Assembly (NCBI RefSeq): GCF_030063475.1
Contig: NZ_JASIRT010000001.1
Span: 186,001-250,000, forward strand
DNA: 64,000 nucleotides
From: Roseomonas sp. E05
GTDB lineage: Bacteria > Pseudomonadota > Alphaproteobacteria > Acetobacterales > Acetobacteraceae
Direction of reading: 5' to 3'
Part shown: piece after piece, positions 34,168 through 42,450 of the stretch
Layout of the letters: every line of letters begins with the position of its first letter
How positions within the stretch are numbered: the first letter of the stretch is position 1
Notes under the pieces: generated by a model
Databases searched by the model: none
What the model saw: only the letters and a program-made list of their open reading frames with translations
What the model was told of the DNA's origin: nothing
Made by a program: the position numbers and the translations under genes

Positions 34168-35033
34168 TACGCCGGCAGGTGGCGCGACCGCTGCCAGGAG
34201 GCGAGCACCCCGCCCCCCGCCACCAGCAGGGCGGCGACCAGCACGCGCTCATCCGCCCGCCCCTCCCCGGCCGCCACCAGCAGCAGGGTGGAAAGCACGG
34301 GAATCGAATAGGCCAGCGTACCGAGCAGGCGCGGGTCGCCGCGCTTCATGCCGAGATCCCACAGGAAGAAGGCGGAGCCGACCGGCCCCAGGCCGAGCAG
34401 CAGGATGGCCAGCGCCTGCCGGGCGTCCGGCCAGACCGTCGCCTCGAAGACGAGGTGCAGCACCCCGGCAAGCAGGGCGCTGACCAGGCAGAAGCCCGCC
34501 ACCGCCTCGGTCGGCACGCGGGCGAGGCGGCGGGCGGTGACGGAATAGGTGGCCCAGACCACGGCCCCCGCCACGGCGCAGAGGAAGCCCGGCAAGGCTC
34601 CGGCGGGGAAGCGGGCGCCGCCGCCGATCAGCAGGGCGCAGCCGGCGAAGCCCAGCGCCACGCCGAGCAGCCGACGACTGCCCAGCGGCATGCCGAGCAA
34701 CAGGCCGGAAAGCAGCACGATCAGCAGCGGCCAGAGGTAGTTCAGCAGGTTGGCCTCCACCGCCGGAGCCAGGGCCAGCGCCGCGAAATAGAGCGCGTGG
34801 TAGCCGAACAGGCCACCGACCCCGTGCGCCCAGGCCAGCCCCTCCTGCCGCAGCAAACCGAGCGAGCCGCGCGCGGCGACCACGCCGAGCCCGAGCAGCC
34901 CACCCACCGCCATGCTCAGCGCGGTCAGTTCCAGCGGCGGCACCCCCGCCGCCAGACGCGCCAGGACACCGAGGAAAGCCCAGAGTAGAATGGCGCCACA
35001 ACCGGCCAGTGTCGCCCGGTTCATGCCGGCCAT
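34167..35033 (-). CDS. EamA/DMT superfamily exporter (YddG-like)
   Basis: A 288-residue, ten-helix inner-membrane protein of the drug/metabolite transporter superfamily. The sequence ALYFAALALAPAVEANLLNYLWPLLIVLLS and the second-half AVVWATYSVTARRLARVPTEAVAGF match the aromatic amino-acid exporter YddG subgroup. Substrate is inference only. Start 35033 or ATG 35024 (MNRATLAGC) are both possible. Convergent with the methyltransferase gene across a repeat element. Confidence 0.87.
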   Translation of the reverse strand: MAGMNRATLAGCGAILLWAFLGVLARLAAGVPPLELTALSMAVGGLLGLGVVAARGSLGLLRQEGLAWAHGVGGLFGYHALYFAALALAPAVEANLLNYLWPLLIVLLSGLLLGMPLGSRRLLGVALGFAGCALLIGGGARFPAGALPGFLCAVAGAVVWATYSVTARRLARVPTEAVAGFCLVSALLAGVLHLVFEATVWPDARQALAILLLGLGPVGSAFFLWDLGMKRGDPRLLGTLAYSIPVLSTLLLVAAGEGRADERVLVAALLVAGGGVLASWQRSRHLPA

Positions 35034-35090
35034 CCTGAAACTGGGCCGTACAGGCGGCGTTCCGCCGGCGAATCGTCAGGGAGTTGGATC

Positions 35091-35450
35091 ATGGGTTTCC
35101 TCGCCCGCACCGTCATCACCGCCTTCGCCTTCTGGTGCGCGGACATGCTGATCGACGGCATCAATTTCGCCGGGCCATTCGCGTTGTTCATCGCGGCCAT
35201 CATCTTCGGGATCATCAATGCGTTGATCCGGCCGGTGCTGATCCTGCTCTCGCTGCCGCTCAACATCATCACGCTGGGCTTGTTCACCCTGGTGGTGAAT
35301 GCGGCCATGCTGGGGCTGACGGCGCTGGTCATGCCGGGAATGCAGATCTCCGGCTTCTGGGCCGCGTTCTTCGGGGCGATCATCGTCGCCGTGGTGTCCT
35401 GGCTCGTCAACCGCGCGATCGGCGACCGCGACGCGGCAGCGGCGCGTTGA
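35091..35450 (+). CDS. Phage holin / 4TM (PF04020) family membrane protein
   Basis: A 119-residue protein with four hydrophobic segments: MGFLARTVITAFAFWCADMLIDGINF, ALFIAAIIFGIINALIRPVLILLSLPLNIITLGLFTLVVNAAML and a final ISGFWAAFFGAIIVAVVSWLVN. The NALIRPVLxLLSLPLNIxTLGLF core is the hallmark of the family often annotated as phage holin family IV; members are ordinary chromosomal proteins of unknown function. No phage genes nearby. Confidence 0.92.
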   Translation: MGFLARTVITAFAFWCADMLIDGINFAGPFALFIAAIIFGIINALIRPVLILLSLPLNIITLGLFTLVVNAAMLGLTALVMPGMQISGFWAAFFGAIIVAVVSWLVNRAIGDRDAAAAR

Positions 35451-35494
35451 GGCGGCGGCCGGGGGAACGCCCCCGGCCTGCCCCGCCAGAAGCC

Positions 35495-36217
35495 TCAGTA
35501 CATGTGCTGACCACCATTGATGGAGAGGGTGGAGCCGGTGATGAAATCGGCTTCGTCCGCGGTCAGGAAGCAGACGCCGCGCGCGATGTCGTCCGCGGTG
35601 CCGAGCCGGCCCACGGGAATGCGGCCGATGATCTTCTGCAGCACGTCCTCCGGCACGGCACGGACCATCTCGGTGTCCACGTATCCCGGGGCGATGGCGT
35701 TGACCGTGATGCCGGAGCGCGCGCCTTCCTGCGCGAGCGCCTTGGTGAAGCCGTGGATGCCGGATTTGGCGGCGGCGTAGTTCACCTGGCCGTACTGCCC
35801 GGCCTGGCCGTTGATCGAGCCGATATTGACGATGCGCCCGTACTTGCGGGCCGTCATCCCGTCCCAGACCAGCTTGGCCATGTTGAAGCAGGAGCCGAGA
35901 TTGGTGTCGATCACCTCGTCCCACATCTTGCGGTCCATGCGCTTCATGGTGCCGTCGCGGGTGATGCCGGCATTGTTGACCAGGACCTCGATCGGGCCGT
36001 GATCCGCCTCGATCTTCGCCACGGCGGCCTTGCAGGCCTCGAAGTCCGAGACGTCGAACTTGATGCAGGGGATGCCGGTTCGCTCGGTGAAGGCGGACGC
36101 CGCGGCGTCATTTCCCGCATAGGAGGCGATGACCTTGCGGCCCGCCTTCTGCAGGTGCTCGCTGATGGCGGCGCCGATGCCCCGCTGCCCGCCAGTGACG
36201 AGTGCCACTCGTGCCAT
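35495..36217 (-). CDS. phaB: Acetoacetyl-CoA reductase (NADPH)
   Basis: Reduces acetoacetyl-CoA to (R)-3-hydroxybutyryl-CoA, the monomer of PHB. 240 residues, short-chain dehydrogenase fold: cofactor loop ALVTGGQRGIG, NNAGITRDGTMKRM, catalytic serine/tyrosine/lysine in GSINGQAGQYGQVNYAAAKSG, and the PhaB tail SINGGQHMY, which is diagnostic against other SDRs such as FabG. ATG 36217 starts at MARVALVTGG; the frame opens at 36238. It lies 7.3 kb from phaA rather than in the same cluster. Confidence 0.95.
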   Translation of the reverse strand: MARVALVTGGQRGIGAAISEHLQKAGRKVIASYAGNDAAASAFTERTGIPCIKFDVSDFEACKAAVAKIEADHGPIEVLVNNAGITRDGTMKRMDRKMWDEVIDTNLGSCFNMAKLVWDGMTARKYGRIVNIGSINGQAGQYGQVNYAAAKSGIHGFTKALAQEGARSGITVNAIAPGYVDTEMVRAVPEDVLQKIIGRIPVGRLGTADDIARGVCFLTADEADFITGSTLSINGGQHMY

Positions 36218-36356
36218 AGGAGAAGCCTCCCTTCCCAAAGGATTTGGCGGCGCCGTGGCGGCGCCGCTCGCCTATGGCATCACAGCGCCGGCCGGGACGC
36301 CATGTCCCTGTGCTGAATCAAGTTCTTGTGGTCGGCCGGAGGGCCGCCGCACAGGG

Positions 36357-37376
36357 TCAGCGCAACGGCAGGGCGTACATCAGCCCGCCTCGTGTCCACA
36401 GGTCATTGAGGCCGCGCTCCAGGCCGATGGGCGAGTCCTTGCCCAGGCTGCGCTCGAACACCTCGCCGTAGTTGCCGACCTGGCGGATCACCTGGAAGGC
36501 CCAGTCCTCCGGCAGGCCCAGCGCCTTGCCGAAGCCGGGCGCCACGCCGAGCACGCGCTGCACGTTGGGGTCCGGGCTGGCGCGCATCGCCTCCACGTTC
36601 TGGCGGGTGATGCCAAGCTCCTCCGCCTCGATCATCGCCATCAGCGTCCAGGCGACGATGTCGCGCCATTCCTCGTCGCCGTGCCGCACCATCGGGCCGA
36701 GCGGCTCCTTGCTGATGCGCTCCGGCAGGATCATGTGCTCCGCCGGGTCGCGCAGCGCGGAGACGCGCAGCGCCGCGAGCTGGGAGGCATCCGTGGTCAT
36801 GGCGTCGCAACGGCCGGACTGATAGGCCCCCGTCATCTCGTCCATCGAGGAGAGCACGACGGGCTGGATGGTGATCTTCTCGCGGCGGGCGAAGTCACCG
36901 AGGTTCAGCTCGCTGGTCGAGCCGGGCAGCACGCAGACGGTGGCACCGTCGAGTTGCTTCGCGGCGGTGAGGCCGGCGGACTTGTGCACCATGAAGCCCT
37001 GGCCGTCGTAGAAGTTCACCCCGGCCATGTTGAAGCCCAGCGCGGTGTCACGCGTGAGGGTCTGGGTGACGTTGCGGGCCAGCAGGTCGATCTCGCCGCC
37101 CTGCAGCGCCACGAAGCGGGTCTGGTAGGTGGTCGGCACGAAACGGACCTTGGCGGTGTCGCCCAGGGTCGCGGCGGCCACGGCGCGGCAGAACTCGGCG
37201 TCCAGCCCCTGGTAGTTGCCCTGGCTGTCGGGCGCGGAGAAGCCGGCGACGCCGGTATTGACCCCACATACCACCTGCCCGCGGGCGCGCACCCCTTCCA
37301 GGGTCGGACCGGCGGCGGCGGGGAGGGCAGTCAGCAGCGGCGGCAGGAGTGCAAGCAGGCCCAAGGCATGACGCAT
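36357..37376 (-). CDS. Amino-acid ABC transporter periplasmic binding protein (AapJ-like)
   Basis: A 339-residue substrate-binding protein. Signal peptide LGLLALLPPLLTALPAAAG, then the general amino-acid (AapJ/BztA) pattern TLEGVRARGQVVCGVNTGVAGFSAPDSQGNYQGLDAEFCRAVAAATLG, GEIDLLARNVTQTLTRDTALGF, CVLPGSTSELNLGDF, and CDAMTTDASQLAALR. It ends ERGLNDLWTRGGLMYALPLR, also typical. No permease or ATPase genes are next to it in the window, so it is an orphan binding protein that may use a transporter elsewhere. Confidence 0.92.
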   Translation of the reverse strand: MRHALGLLALLPPLLTALPAAAGPTLEGVRARGQVVCGVNTGVAGFSAPDSQGNYQGLDAEFCRAVAAATLGDTAKVRFVPTTYQTRFVALQGGEIDLLARNVTQTLTRDTALGFNMAGVNFYDGQGFMVHKSAGLTAAKQLDGATVCVLPGSTSELNLGDFARREKITIQPVVLSSMDEMTGAYQSGRCDAMTTDASQLAALRVSALRDPAEHMILPERISKEPLGPMVRHGDEEWRDIVAWTLMAMIEAEELGITRQNVEAMRASPDPNVQRVLGVAPGFGKALGLPEDWAFQVIRQVGNYGEVFERSLGKDSPIGLERGLNDLWTRGGLMYALPLR

Positions 37377-37491
37377 GATCGAATCACTTTCCAGACCAAG
37401 GCCCAGAGCCTATGGGCATAAATGCAACACCGCCAAGCCCGATCGTGGCCGGATGCATTTCGCTGTTGCCGCCGGAACGAAAAAACCATAG

Positions 37492-37505
37492 TCACAGCAA
37501 TGTGA
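37492..37505. promoter_or_regulatory. Palindrome TCACA-N4-TGTGA upstream of the small-protein gene
   Basis: A perfect 5-bp inverted repeat with loop GCAA lies 42 bp upstream of ATG 37548 and in an AT-rich 171-bp divergent gap. It is similar to half-sites bound by CRP/FNR-type regulators, but the spacer of 4 is shorter than the 6 of the E. coli CRP site, so the regulator is uncertain. Confidence 0.3.
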
Positions 37506-37547
37506 TACGGTGCACCCCCGCGCGTATCGTCTTTCGGGCCGGACACG

Positions 37548-37757
37548 ATGACCGCCTCTGCGACTTCTGCGCGCCTCTCCGCGGCCAGTCTTGAAAAGCA
37601 AGTGGACCAGGAAGCCCTGCTTCTGATGCTATCCTATATTGAGGCGGAGTGCCGGCGGCTCGGCGTGCCGGAGGCCGCGCGGCATGCGGCGCTGGCGGCG
37701 GCGGCCCTGTCCGACTCCCCGTCACGTGCCCTCCCCGCCACCATCACCCTCCAGTAG
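37548..37757 (+). CDS. Small conserved-looking protein, paralogue of the next ORF (unknown)
   Basis: A 69-residue ORF, MTASATSARLSAASLEKQVDQ..., with the central helix EALLLMLSYIEAECRRLGVPEAARHAALAAAAL and a proline-rich tail. The helix aligns with the following ORF at 37832 (LRLMSHVERCCLDAGSEEAASLVAAAISAL) at several positions, including the LM.Y/HIE..C...G motif, which supports both as real. I do not recognise the family. ATG 37548 is in the divergent gap from the amino-acid binding protein gene. Confidence 0.6.
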   Translation: MTASATSARLSAASLEKQVDQEALLLMLSYIEAECRRLGVPEAARHAALAAAALSDSPSRALPATITLQ

Positions 37758-37831
37758 CCCCGCTGCCGCCCTGGCCTTGCGGCGACGCGGGGTGTAAGCG
37801 GCGTCCCGCGCGGTAACCTCAAGCTGAGCCG

Positions 37832-38026
37832 ATGTCCATGGATACCCCGATCGCTGCGGTCCTCTGGACCAACCAGGCGCAACGCGACATGCAGGCCGTG
37901 CTGCGCCTGATGAGCCATGTCGAGCGCTGCTGCCTCGATGCCGGCTCGGAGGAGGCGGCCAGCCTGGTGGCGGCCGCCATCTCGGCGCTGCTGCGCGACA
38001 GCGCCGCCCGCAAGCGCGCGGCCTGA
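37832..38026 (+). CDS. Small protein, paralogue of the previous ORF (unknown)
   Basis: A 64-residue ORF: a short N terminus, then a helical core QAVLRLMSHVERCCLDAGSEEAASLVAAAISALLRDSAARKRAA. Shares the LMxYIExxC-like pattern with the ORF upstream. The second methionine of MSMDTPIAAV (37838) is another possible start. It ends just before glcF on the other strand. Function unknown; a protein-protein or small regulatory role is inference. Confidence 0.6.
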   Translation: MSMDTPIAAVLWTNQAQRDMQAVLRLMSHVERCCLDAGSEEAASLVAAAISALLRDSAARKRAA

Positions 38027-38038
38027 GCGGCCGGCGCC

Positions 38039-39349
38039 CTATGCCGCCGGCAGCGCCGCCGGCCGCGGGCCGCCCGCCATCCAGTCCAGCAGCTCGACCG
38101 TGTGGATGGCCGGCATCGCGCCGTCGCCGAGTTGGGTCAGGCAGCCGATATTGCCGCTGGCGATCACCCTGGCACCGGTGCGCGCCAGGTTCTGCTGCTT
38201 GCGCGCCTTGAGCTGCGCCGCAATGTCGGGCTGCAGCAGGTTGTAGGTCCCCGCCGAGCCGCAGCAGAGATGCGGCTCCGCCGGCTCCTTCACCGCGAAT
38301 CCGGCCCTGGTCAGCAGTTGCTTCGGCGCCGTGGTGATCTTCTGGCCATGCTGCAGGCTGCAGGCCGCGTGGTAGGCGACGGTCAGCCCGGGCGCCTCGC
38401 GGGAGGGCGCGTAGCCGAACTGCAGCAGCACCTCCGAGATGTCCCGCGCCCGCTCCGCCACCGCGGCCGCCCGCGCCGGCCAGGGGCCGGGCTCGGTGCG
38501 GAACATGAAGCCGTAGTCCTTCACCGTGGTGCCGCAGCCCGAGGCGTTCACCACGACGGCGTCCAGCCCCTCACCGTCGATCTCCCGCGTCCAGGCTTCG
38601 ATGTTGGCACGGGCCAGGGCCATGGCGGCGTCGTGCTGGCCCATGTGGTGGTTCAGCGCGCCGCAGCAGCCCTGTCCGGCGGTGACCACCACCTCCACCC
38701 CCATGCGCGTCAGCAGCCGGATGGTCGCCTCGTTGATCGAGGGGGCGAGCACGGTCTGCGCGCAGCCGGTCAGCAGCGCCACGCGGCCCCGGCGCGGGCC
38801 GTGGGCGGGGTGGACCTGGGGGCGCTGCGCCTCGTTCCCGGCGGGCAGGCGGGCTGGCGCCAGTTCCAGCATGGCGCGCAGCCGCCGGGCGGTGGTGCCG
38901 CGGGCGGGCAGCAGGCCGCGCAGCGGCTGGGCGAGGCGCGCCGCCGCCAGCGCCAGGCGGAAGCGGCGCGGATAGGGCAGCGTGGCGCCCAGCAGCCGGC
39001 GCAGCGCGCGCTCCGGCCAGGGGCGGGTGTAGGTTTCCTCGATGTAGCGGCGCGCGTGGTCCACCAGGTGCATGTAGTGCACGCCCGAAGGGCAGGTGGT
39101 CATGCAGGACAGGCAGGAGAGGCAGCGGTCCACATGCCGCACCTCGGCCTCGCCGGCCGGACGGCCACTCTCCAGCATGTCCTTGATCAGGTAGATGCGC
39201 CCACGCGGCGAATCCAGTTCGTCCCCGAGCAGCACGAAGGTCGGGCAGGTGGCGGTGCAGAAGCCGCAATGCACGCAGGTCCGCAGGATCGTGTTGGATT
39301 CCCGCGTGTCAGGGTCGGCAAGCTGTTCCGGGGTGAAATTGGTCTGCAT
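38039..39349 (-). CDS. glcF: Glycolate oxidase iron-sulfur subunit
   Basis: Cytosolic-face [4Fe-4S] subunit of glycolate oxidase/dehydrogenase, passing electrons from glycolate to the quinone pool. 436 residues. Two ferredoxin-type clusters: CVHCGFCTATCPTF and CLSCLSCMTTCPSG, then the CCG heterodisulfide-reductase-like domains with GCAQTVLAP, QGCCGALNHHMG, ASGCGTTVKDYG, YHAACSLQHGQK and CCGSAGTYN. ATG 39349 (MQTNFTPEQLADPDTRESN) gives the usual start; the frame opens at 39427. Partner genes glcD and glcE are 3.1 kb downstream on the same strand but are separated by a CoA transferase gene. Confidence 0.95.
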   Translation of the reverse strand: MQTNFTPEQLADPDTRESNTILRTCVHCGFCTATCPTFVLLGDELDSPRGRIYLIKDMLESGRPAGEAEVRHVDRCLSCLSCMTTCPSGVHYMHLVDHARRYIEETYTRPWPERALRRLLGATLPYPRRFRLALAAARLAQPLRGLLPARGTTARRLRAMLELAPARLPAGNEAQRPQVHPAHGPRRGRVALLTGCAQTVLAPSINEATIRLLTRMGVEVVVTAGQGCCGALNHHMGQHDAAMALARANIEAWTREIDGEGLDAVVVNASGCGTTVKDYGFMFRTEPGPWPARAAAVAERARDISEVLLQFGYAPSREAPGLTVAYHAACSLQHGQKITTAPKQLLTRAGFAVKEPAEPHLCCGSAGTYNLLQPDIAAQLKARKQQNLARTGARVIASGNIGCLTQLGDGAMPAIHTVELLDWMAGGPRPAALPAA

Positions 39350-39471
39350 CGCCTGGTCCGTTCCTCCGCGGCAGGGTGGAAGGGAAGTGGTGGCGGCGCA
39401 AGCAGTTGGCGCGGGGGCCGGGCCCAAAGAATCGCCGGCCGTCGAGTGATCGGCCCCGGAATCAACGATTC

Positions 39472-39500
39472 ATTATACGAACACCGCTGTAAAATGGGAA
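39472..39500 (-). promoter_or_regulatory. Candidate sigma-70-type promoter of glcF
   Basis: On the minus strand a perfect TATAAT (39477-39472) lies 17 bp downstream of TTCCCA (39500-39495, 4 of 6 matches to TTGACA). It is in the AT-richest patch between glcF and the CoA transferase gene and would give a leader of about 115 nt. Confidence 0.45.
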
Positions 39501-39646
39501 CGAGATTACCTTTTGAGTAAATCCCATGCCATTGCCGTCTTCCGACCCGCATCCCCCGGCGCCCGCCTCCGCAGCGGAGCGCCTGAGCCCTGCCCCTGGC
39601 GGCCCCCAGGAGACGGCGCGGCGGGCAGCATTGCTGCGGGTGGGCC

Positions 39647-41218
39647 ATGCCGCGCCCTCCCTGGTCGCCGAGCCGCCGCGCCGTCGGCCTGGCGGGCCCG
39701 AGCGCCGCTGAGATCCGCTTGCCGGGCGGCCGGGGCAGTGAAAAGCTGTGGCGCCCGCACCATGACGGAGCCACCGCCCTGAACCGCCCCGCCCTCGCCA
39801 CCCTGCGCGGCCTGCTCGAAAGCGCCTCCCTGCCCGCCGCATGCACGGAGGCCGTGGCGCTGCCGGGGGACGAGCCCGGCCTGCCCTCCTCCTTCCGCGT
39901 CGGCGCCGCGGCGCAGGCCAGCATCGCCGCCGCCGCCCTGGCCGCCGCCGAGATCCATCGCCGCCGTGGTGGTCCGGCCCAGCATGTGGAAGTTCCGCTA
40001 CGCCATGCCCTGGCCGAATTCCGCAGCGAGCGCCACCTGCGGCTGGATGATGCCCCACCGCCGGATCCCTGGGATGCGCTGGCGGGCCTCTATCGCTGCG
40101 GTGAGGGCGGGGCGGTGCGGCTGCACACCAACTTCCCGCATCACCGGGACGGTATCCTGGCCCTGCTGGGCGGCCTGCCGCCGGAGCGCGAGGCCGTCGC
40201 CGCCGCACTGCGGGGCTGGTCCGCCGCCGCCTTCGAGGAGGCCGCCGCCGAGGCCGGACTCTGCGTCGCGATGCTGCGCGACTTCGCCGGCTGGGAGGCG
40301 CATCCGCAGGGCCGCGCCCTCGCCGGTCAGCCGCCCCTCGTCATCGAGCGCATGGGCGACGCGCCGCCCACGCCTTTGCCCCCGTTCGGCGCGCGGCCAC
40401 TCGCCGGGCTGCGGGTGCTGGAGATGACGCGCATCGTCGCCGGGCCGGTCGCGGGGCGCTGCCTCGCCGCGCATGGCGCGGAGGTGCTGCATGTCAGCGC
40501 CGCCCATCTGCCCTCCATCCCGGGTCTCGACATGGACACCGGACGCGGCAAGCGCACCGCCCGGCTGGACCTGCGGCAGGAAAACGGGGCCGCGCGGCTG
40601 CGGGAGCTGCTGCAGGGAGCGGACATCTTCCTGCAGTCCTACCGGCCCGGTGCGCTGGCGGGGCGCGGCTTCGGCGAGGCGGCGATGGCGGCGCTGCGGC
40701 CCGGCCTGATCTGCGTCTCGCTTTCCGCCTATGGGCATCGGGGGCCCTGGGCAGGGCGGCGCGGCTTCGACTCGCTGGTGCAGACGGCCACCGGCTTCAA
40801 CCACGCAGAGGCCGAGGCCGCCGGCACGCCAGGGCAGCCCCGCCCCCTGCCCTGTCAGGCGCTGGACCACGCCTCGGGCTATCTCCTGGCCCTCGGGGCC
40901 ATGGCGGCCCTGCTGCGGCGCGCCGAGGAAGGCGGCTCCTGGCGGGTCCGCGTCTCCCTCGCCGCCACGGGGCAGTGGCTGCGTGGGCTGGGGCGGGTGG
41001 CCGACGGCTTCGCCGCGCCCGATCCGGGGCAGGCGGAAGTCGCCGATCTGCTGGAGGAGAGCGAAAGCGGTTTCGGACGGCTCAGGGCCATCCGTCATGC
41101 CGCGCGGATGAGTGCCACGCCCGCCCGGTGGGAGGCACCGGCCATGCCGCTGGGCAGCCATGAGGCGGCCTGGATCGGGGGAGGCGCCGCCTCTTCCGCG
41201 CGCCCTCCGCCGGGGTGA
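39647..41218 (+). CDS. CaiB/BaiF CoA-transferase family III protein
   Basis: A protein of about 500 residues of the class III CoA-transferase family, which moves CoA between carboxylic acids. The region from about residue 248 is typical: PLAGLRVLEMTRIVAGPVAGRCLAAHGAEVLHVSAAHL, LDLRQENGAARLRELLQGADIFLQSYRPGAL, and GLICVSLSAYGHRGPWAGRRGFDSLVQTATG. The aspartate-type nucleophile appears in the GLDMDTGRGKRT context. The N-terminal quarter (SSFRVGAAAQASIAAAALAAAEIHRR) matches the other half of the fold. The start is uncertain: ATG 39647 as given, or TTG 39719, since no clear ribosome site is seen. It lies on the strand opposite to glcF and glcDE. Confidence 0.8.
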   Translation: MPRPPWSPSRRAVGLAGPSAAEIRLPGGRGSEKLWRPHHDGATALNRPALATLRGLLESASLPAACTEAVALPGDEPGLPSSFRVGAAAQASIAAAALAAAEIHRRRGGPAQHVEVPLRHALAEFRSERHLRLDDAPPPDPWDALAGLYRCGEGGAVRLHTNFPHHRDGILALLGGLPPEREAVAAALRGWSAAAFEEAAAEAGLCVAMLRDFAGWEAHPQGRALAGQPPLVIERMGDAPPTPLPPFGARPLAGLRVLEMTRIVAGPVAGRCLAAHGAEVLHVSAAHLPSIPGLDMDTGRGKRTARLDLRQENGAARLRELLQGADIFLQSYRPGALAGRGFGEAAMAALRPGLICVSLSAYGHRGPWAGRRGFDSLVQTATGFNHAEAEAAGTPGQPRPLPCQALDHASGYLLALGAMAALLRRAEEGGSWRVRVSLAATGQWLRGLGRVADGFAAPDPGQAEVADLLEESESGFGRLRAIRHAARMSATPARWEAPAMPLGSHEAAWIGGGAASSARPPPG

Positions 41219-41247
41219 CCGTGCCACCCCGGACCCCGCGCCGCGCC

Positions 41248-42450
41248 TCAGCCGCGCAGGCGGCCGGGGTTGAGAAGGCCCTCAGGGTCCATCGCCGCCT
41301 TCACGCGAGCGGCGATGCCGGCCAGCGCCGGCGGCTCCTCCGGCAGGACGGGAACGGCGCTGCGCAGCGAATCAGGGGCGCGGAACAGCAGGAAGGTGCC
41401 GCCCGCCGCCTGCGCGGCCGCCATCACCGCCGCATGTGCGGCATCGGTGGCCGGGCCGGCGGCCCAGACCAGGCCACCGCCCCAGTCCAGCAGCATCCGG
41501 GCGCCGAAAGCCTCCTCCAGCCGCCGCGCCACCGCCGGGCCGGCGCTGGGCTTCACCGAAAGGCGCCATACCGCATCCTCCGGCGCCGCCTGCAGCGGGC
41601 GGGCGTCGCGGACGGCCCGCCACAGCGCCTGGCTGGCCTCGCCCTCCACCAGCGTGACCGCGCCGAAGCCGGCGAGGTCCTGCCGTAGCCGGCCGGCGCG
41701 GTGCGGCAGGAATTGCGCCATGTCCTCCAGCCGCAGCAGGGCGGTGGGGCCGCTCAGGCCGAGTTCCGCCATGCCGCGCGGCAGCAGCGCGGCGCCGGTG
41801 ACGCCAAAAGGGCTGCCCAGGCCCGTGGAGAGCGCCGCCACCCCGGCGGCAAGGTCGGCCACGCCGACCGCGAGCGTCAGACCCGCCTCGGGGCGCGGCG
41901 CCAGCTTCAGGGTGATCTCGGTCAGGACGCCCAGCGTGCCGTGACTGCCGGCCAGCAGCTTGCACAGGTCCAGCCCGGTGACGTTCTTGTGGACACGGCC
42001 CCCCGAGCGGATCACCTCAGCACGGCCGGTGACGGCGCGCAGGCCGAGCACCTGGTCGCGCAGCGCCCCGCTGGCGGCGATGCGGCGCGGGCCGGACAGG
42101 CTGGCGGCCACCATGCCTCCGAGCGTCGCGGGGCGGTCATGGCCGGACAGCACGGAAAAATCCGGCGGCTCGGCGGCCAGCATCTGGTTGTGCCGCGCCA
42201 GCGCCGCCTCGATCTCGGCCACCGGCGTGCCGGCGCGGGCGGACAGCACCAGCTCGGCGGGCTTATGGAGCGTGATGCCCGTCAGGCCCGCCGTGGAAAG
42301 GGTGCGCCCGGCCTGCACCGGGCGGAGCATGCCGCGCTTGCTGCCATGGCCCTCGATCGCCAGCGGGGTGCGGCTCGCCGCCGCCTCCCGCACCGCCTCG
42401 ACGATGCCGGCCTCGTCCGCCGGGGCCAGGGCTTCGGTCGCGACACTCAT
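41248..42450 (-). CDS. glcE: Glycolate oxidase FAD-binding subunit
   Basis: FAD-binding subunit of the three-part glycolate oxidase. 400 residues with the VAO-type FAD domain pattern: IEGHGSKRGMLRP, LSTAGLTGITLHKPAELVLSARAGTPVAEIEAALARHNQMLAAEPPDFS, ATLGGMVAASLSGPRRIAASGALRDQVLGLRAVTG, GRVHKNVTGLDLCKLLAGSHGTLGVLTEITLKLAPRPE. ATG 42450 overlaps the glcD stop as ATGA, so glcD and glcE are coupled. Order on the minus strand is glcD then glcE, then CoA transferase (other strand), then glcF. Confidence 0.95.
   Translation of the reverse strand: MSVATEALAPADEAGIVEAVREAAASRTPLAIEGHGSKRGMLRPVQAGRTLSTAGLTGITLHKPAELVLSARAGTPVAEIEAALARHNQMLAAEPPDFSVLSGHDRPATLGGMVAASLSGPRRIAASGALRDQVLGLRAVTGRAEVIRSGGRVHKNVTGLDLCKLLAGSHGTLGVLTEITLKLAPRPEAGLTLAVGVADLAAGVAALSTGLGSPFGVTGAALLPRGMAELGLSGPTALLRLEDMAQFLPHRAGRLRQDLAGFGAVTLVEGEASQALWRAVRDARPLQAAPEDAVWRLSVKPSAGPAVARRLEEAFGARMLLDWGGGLVWAAGPATDAAHAAVMAAAQAAGGTFLLFRAPDSLRSAVPVLPEEPPALAGIAARVKAAMDPEGLLNPGRLRG

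Noticed and set aside
35091-35450. Phage holin as sign of a prophage
   Set aside because: The PF04020 protein is a common chromosomal membrane protein; no other phage-like gene is nearby.
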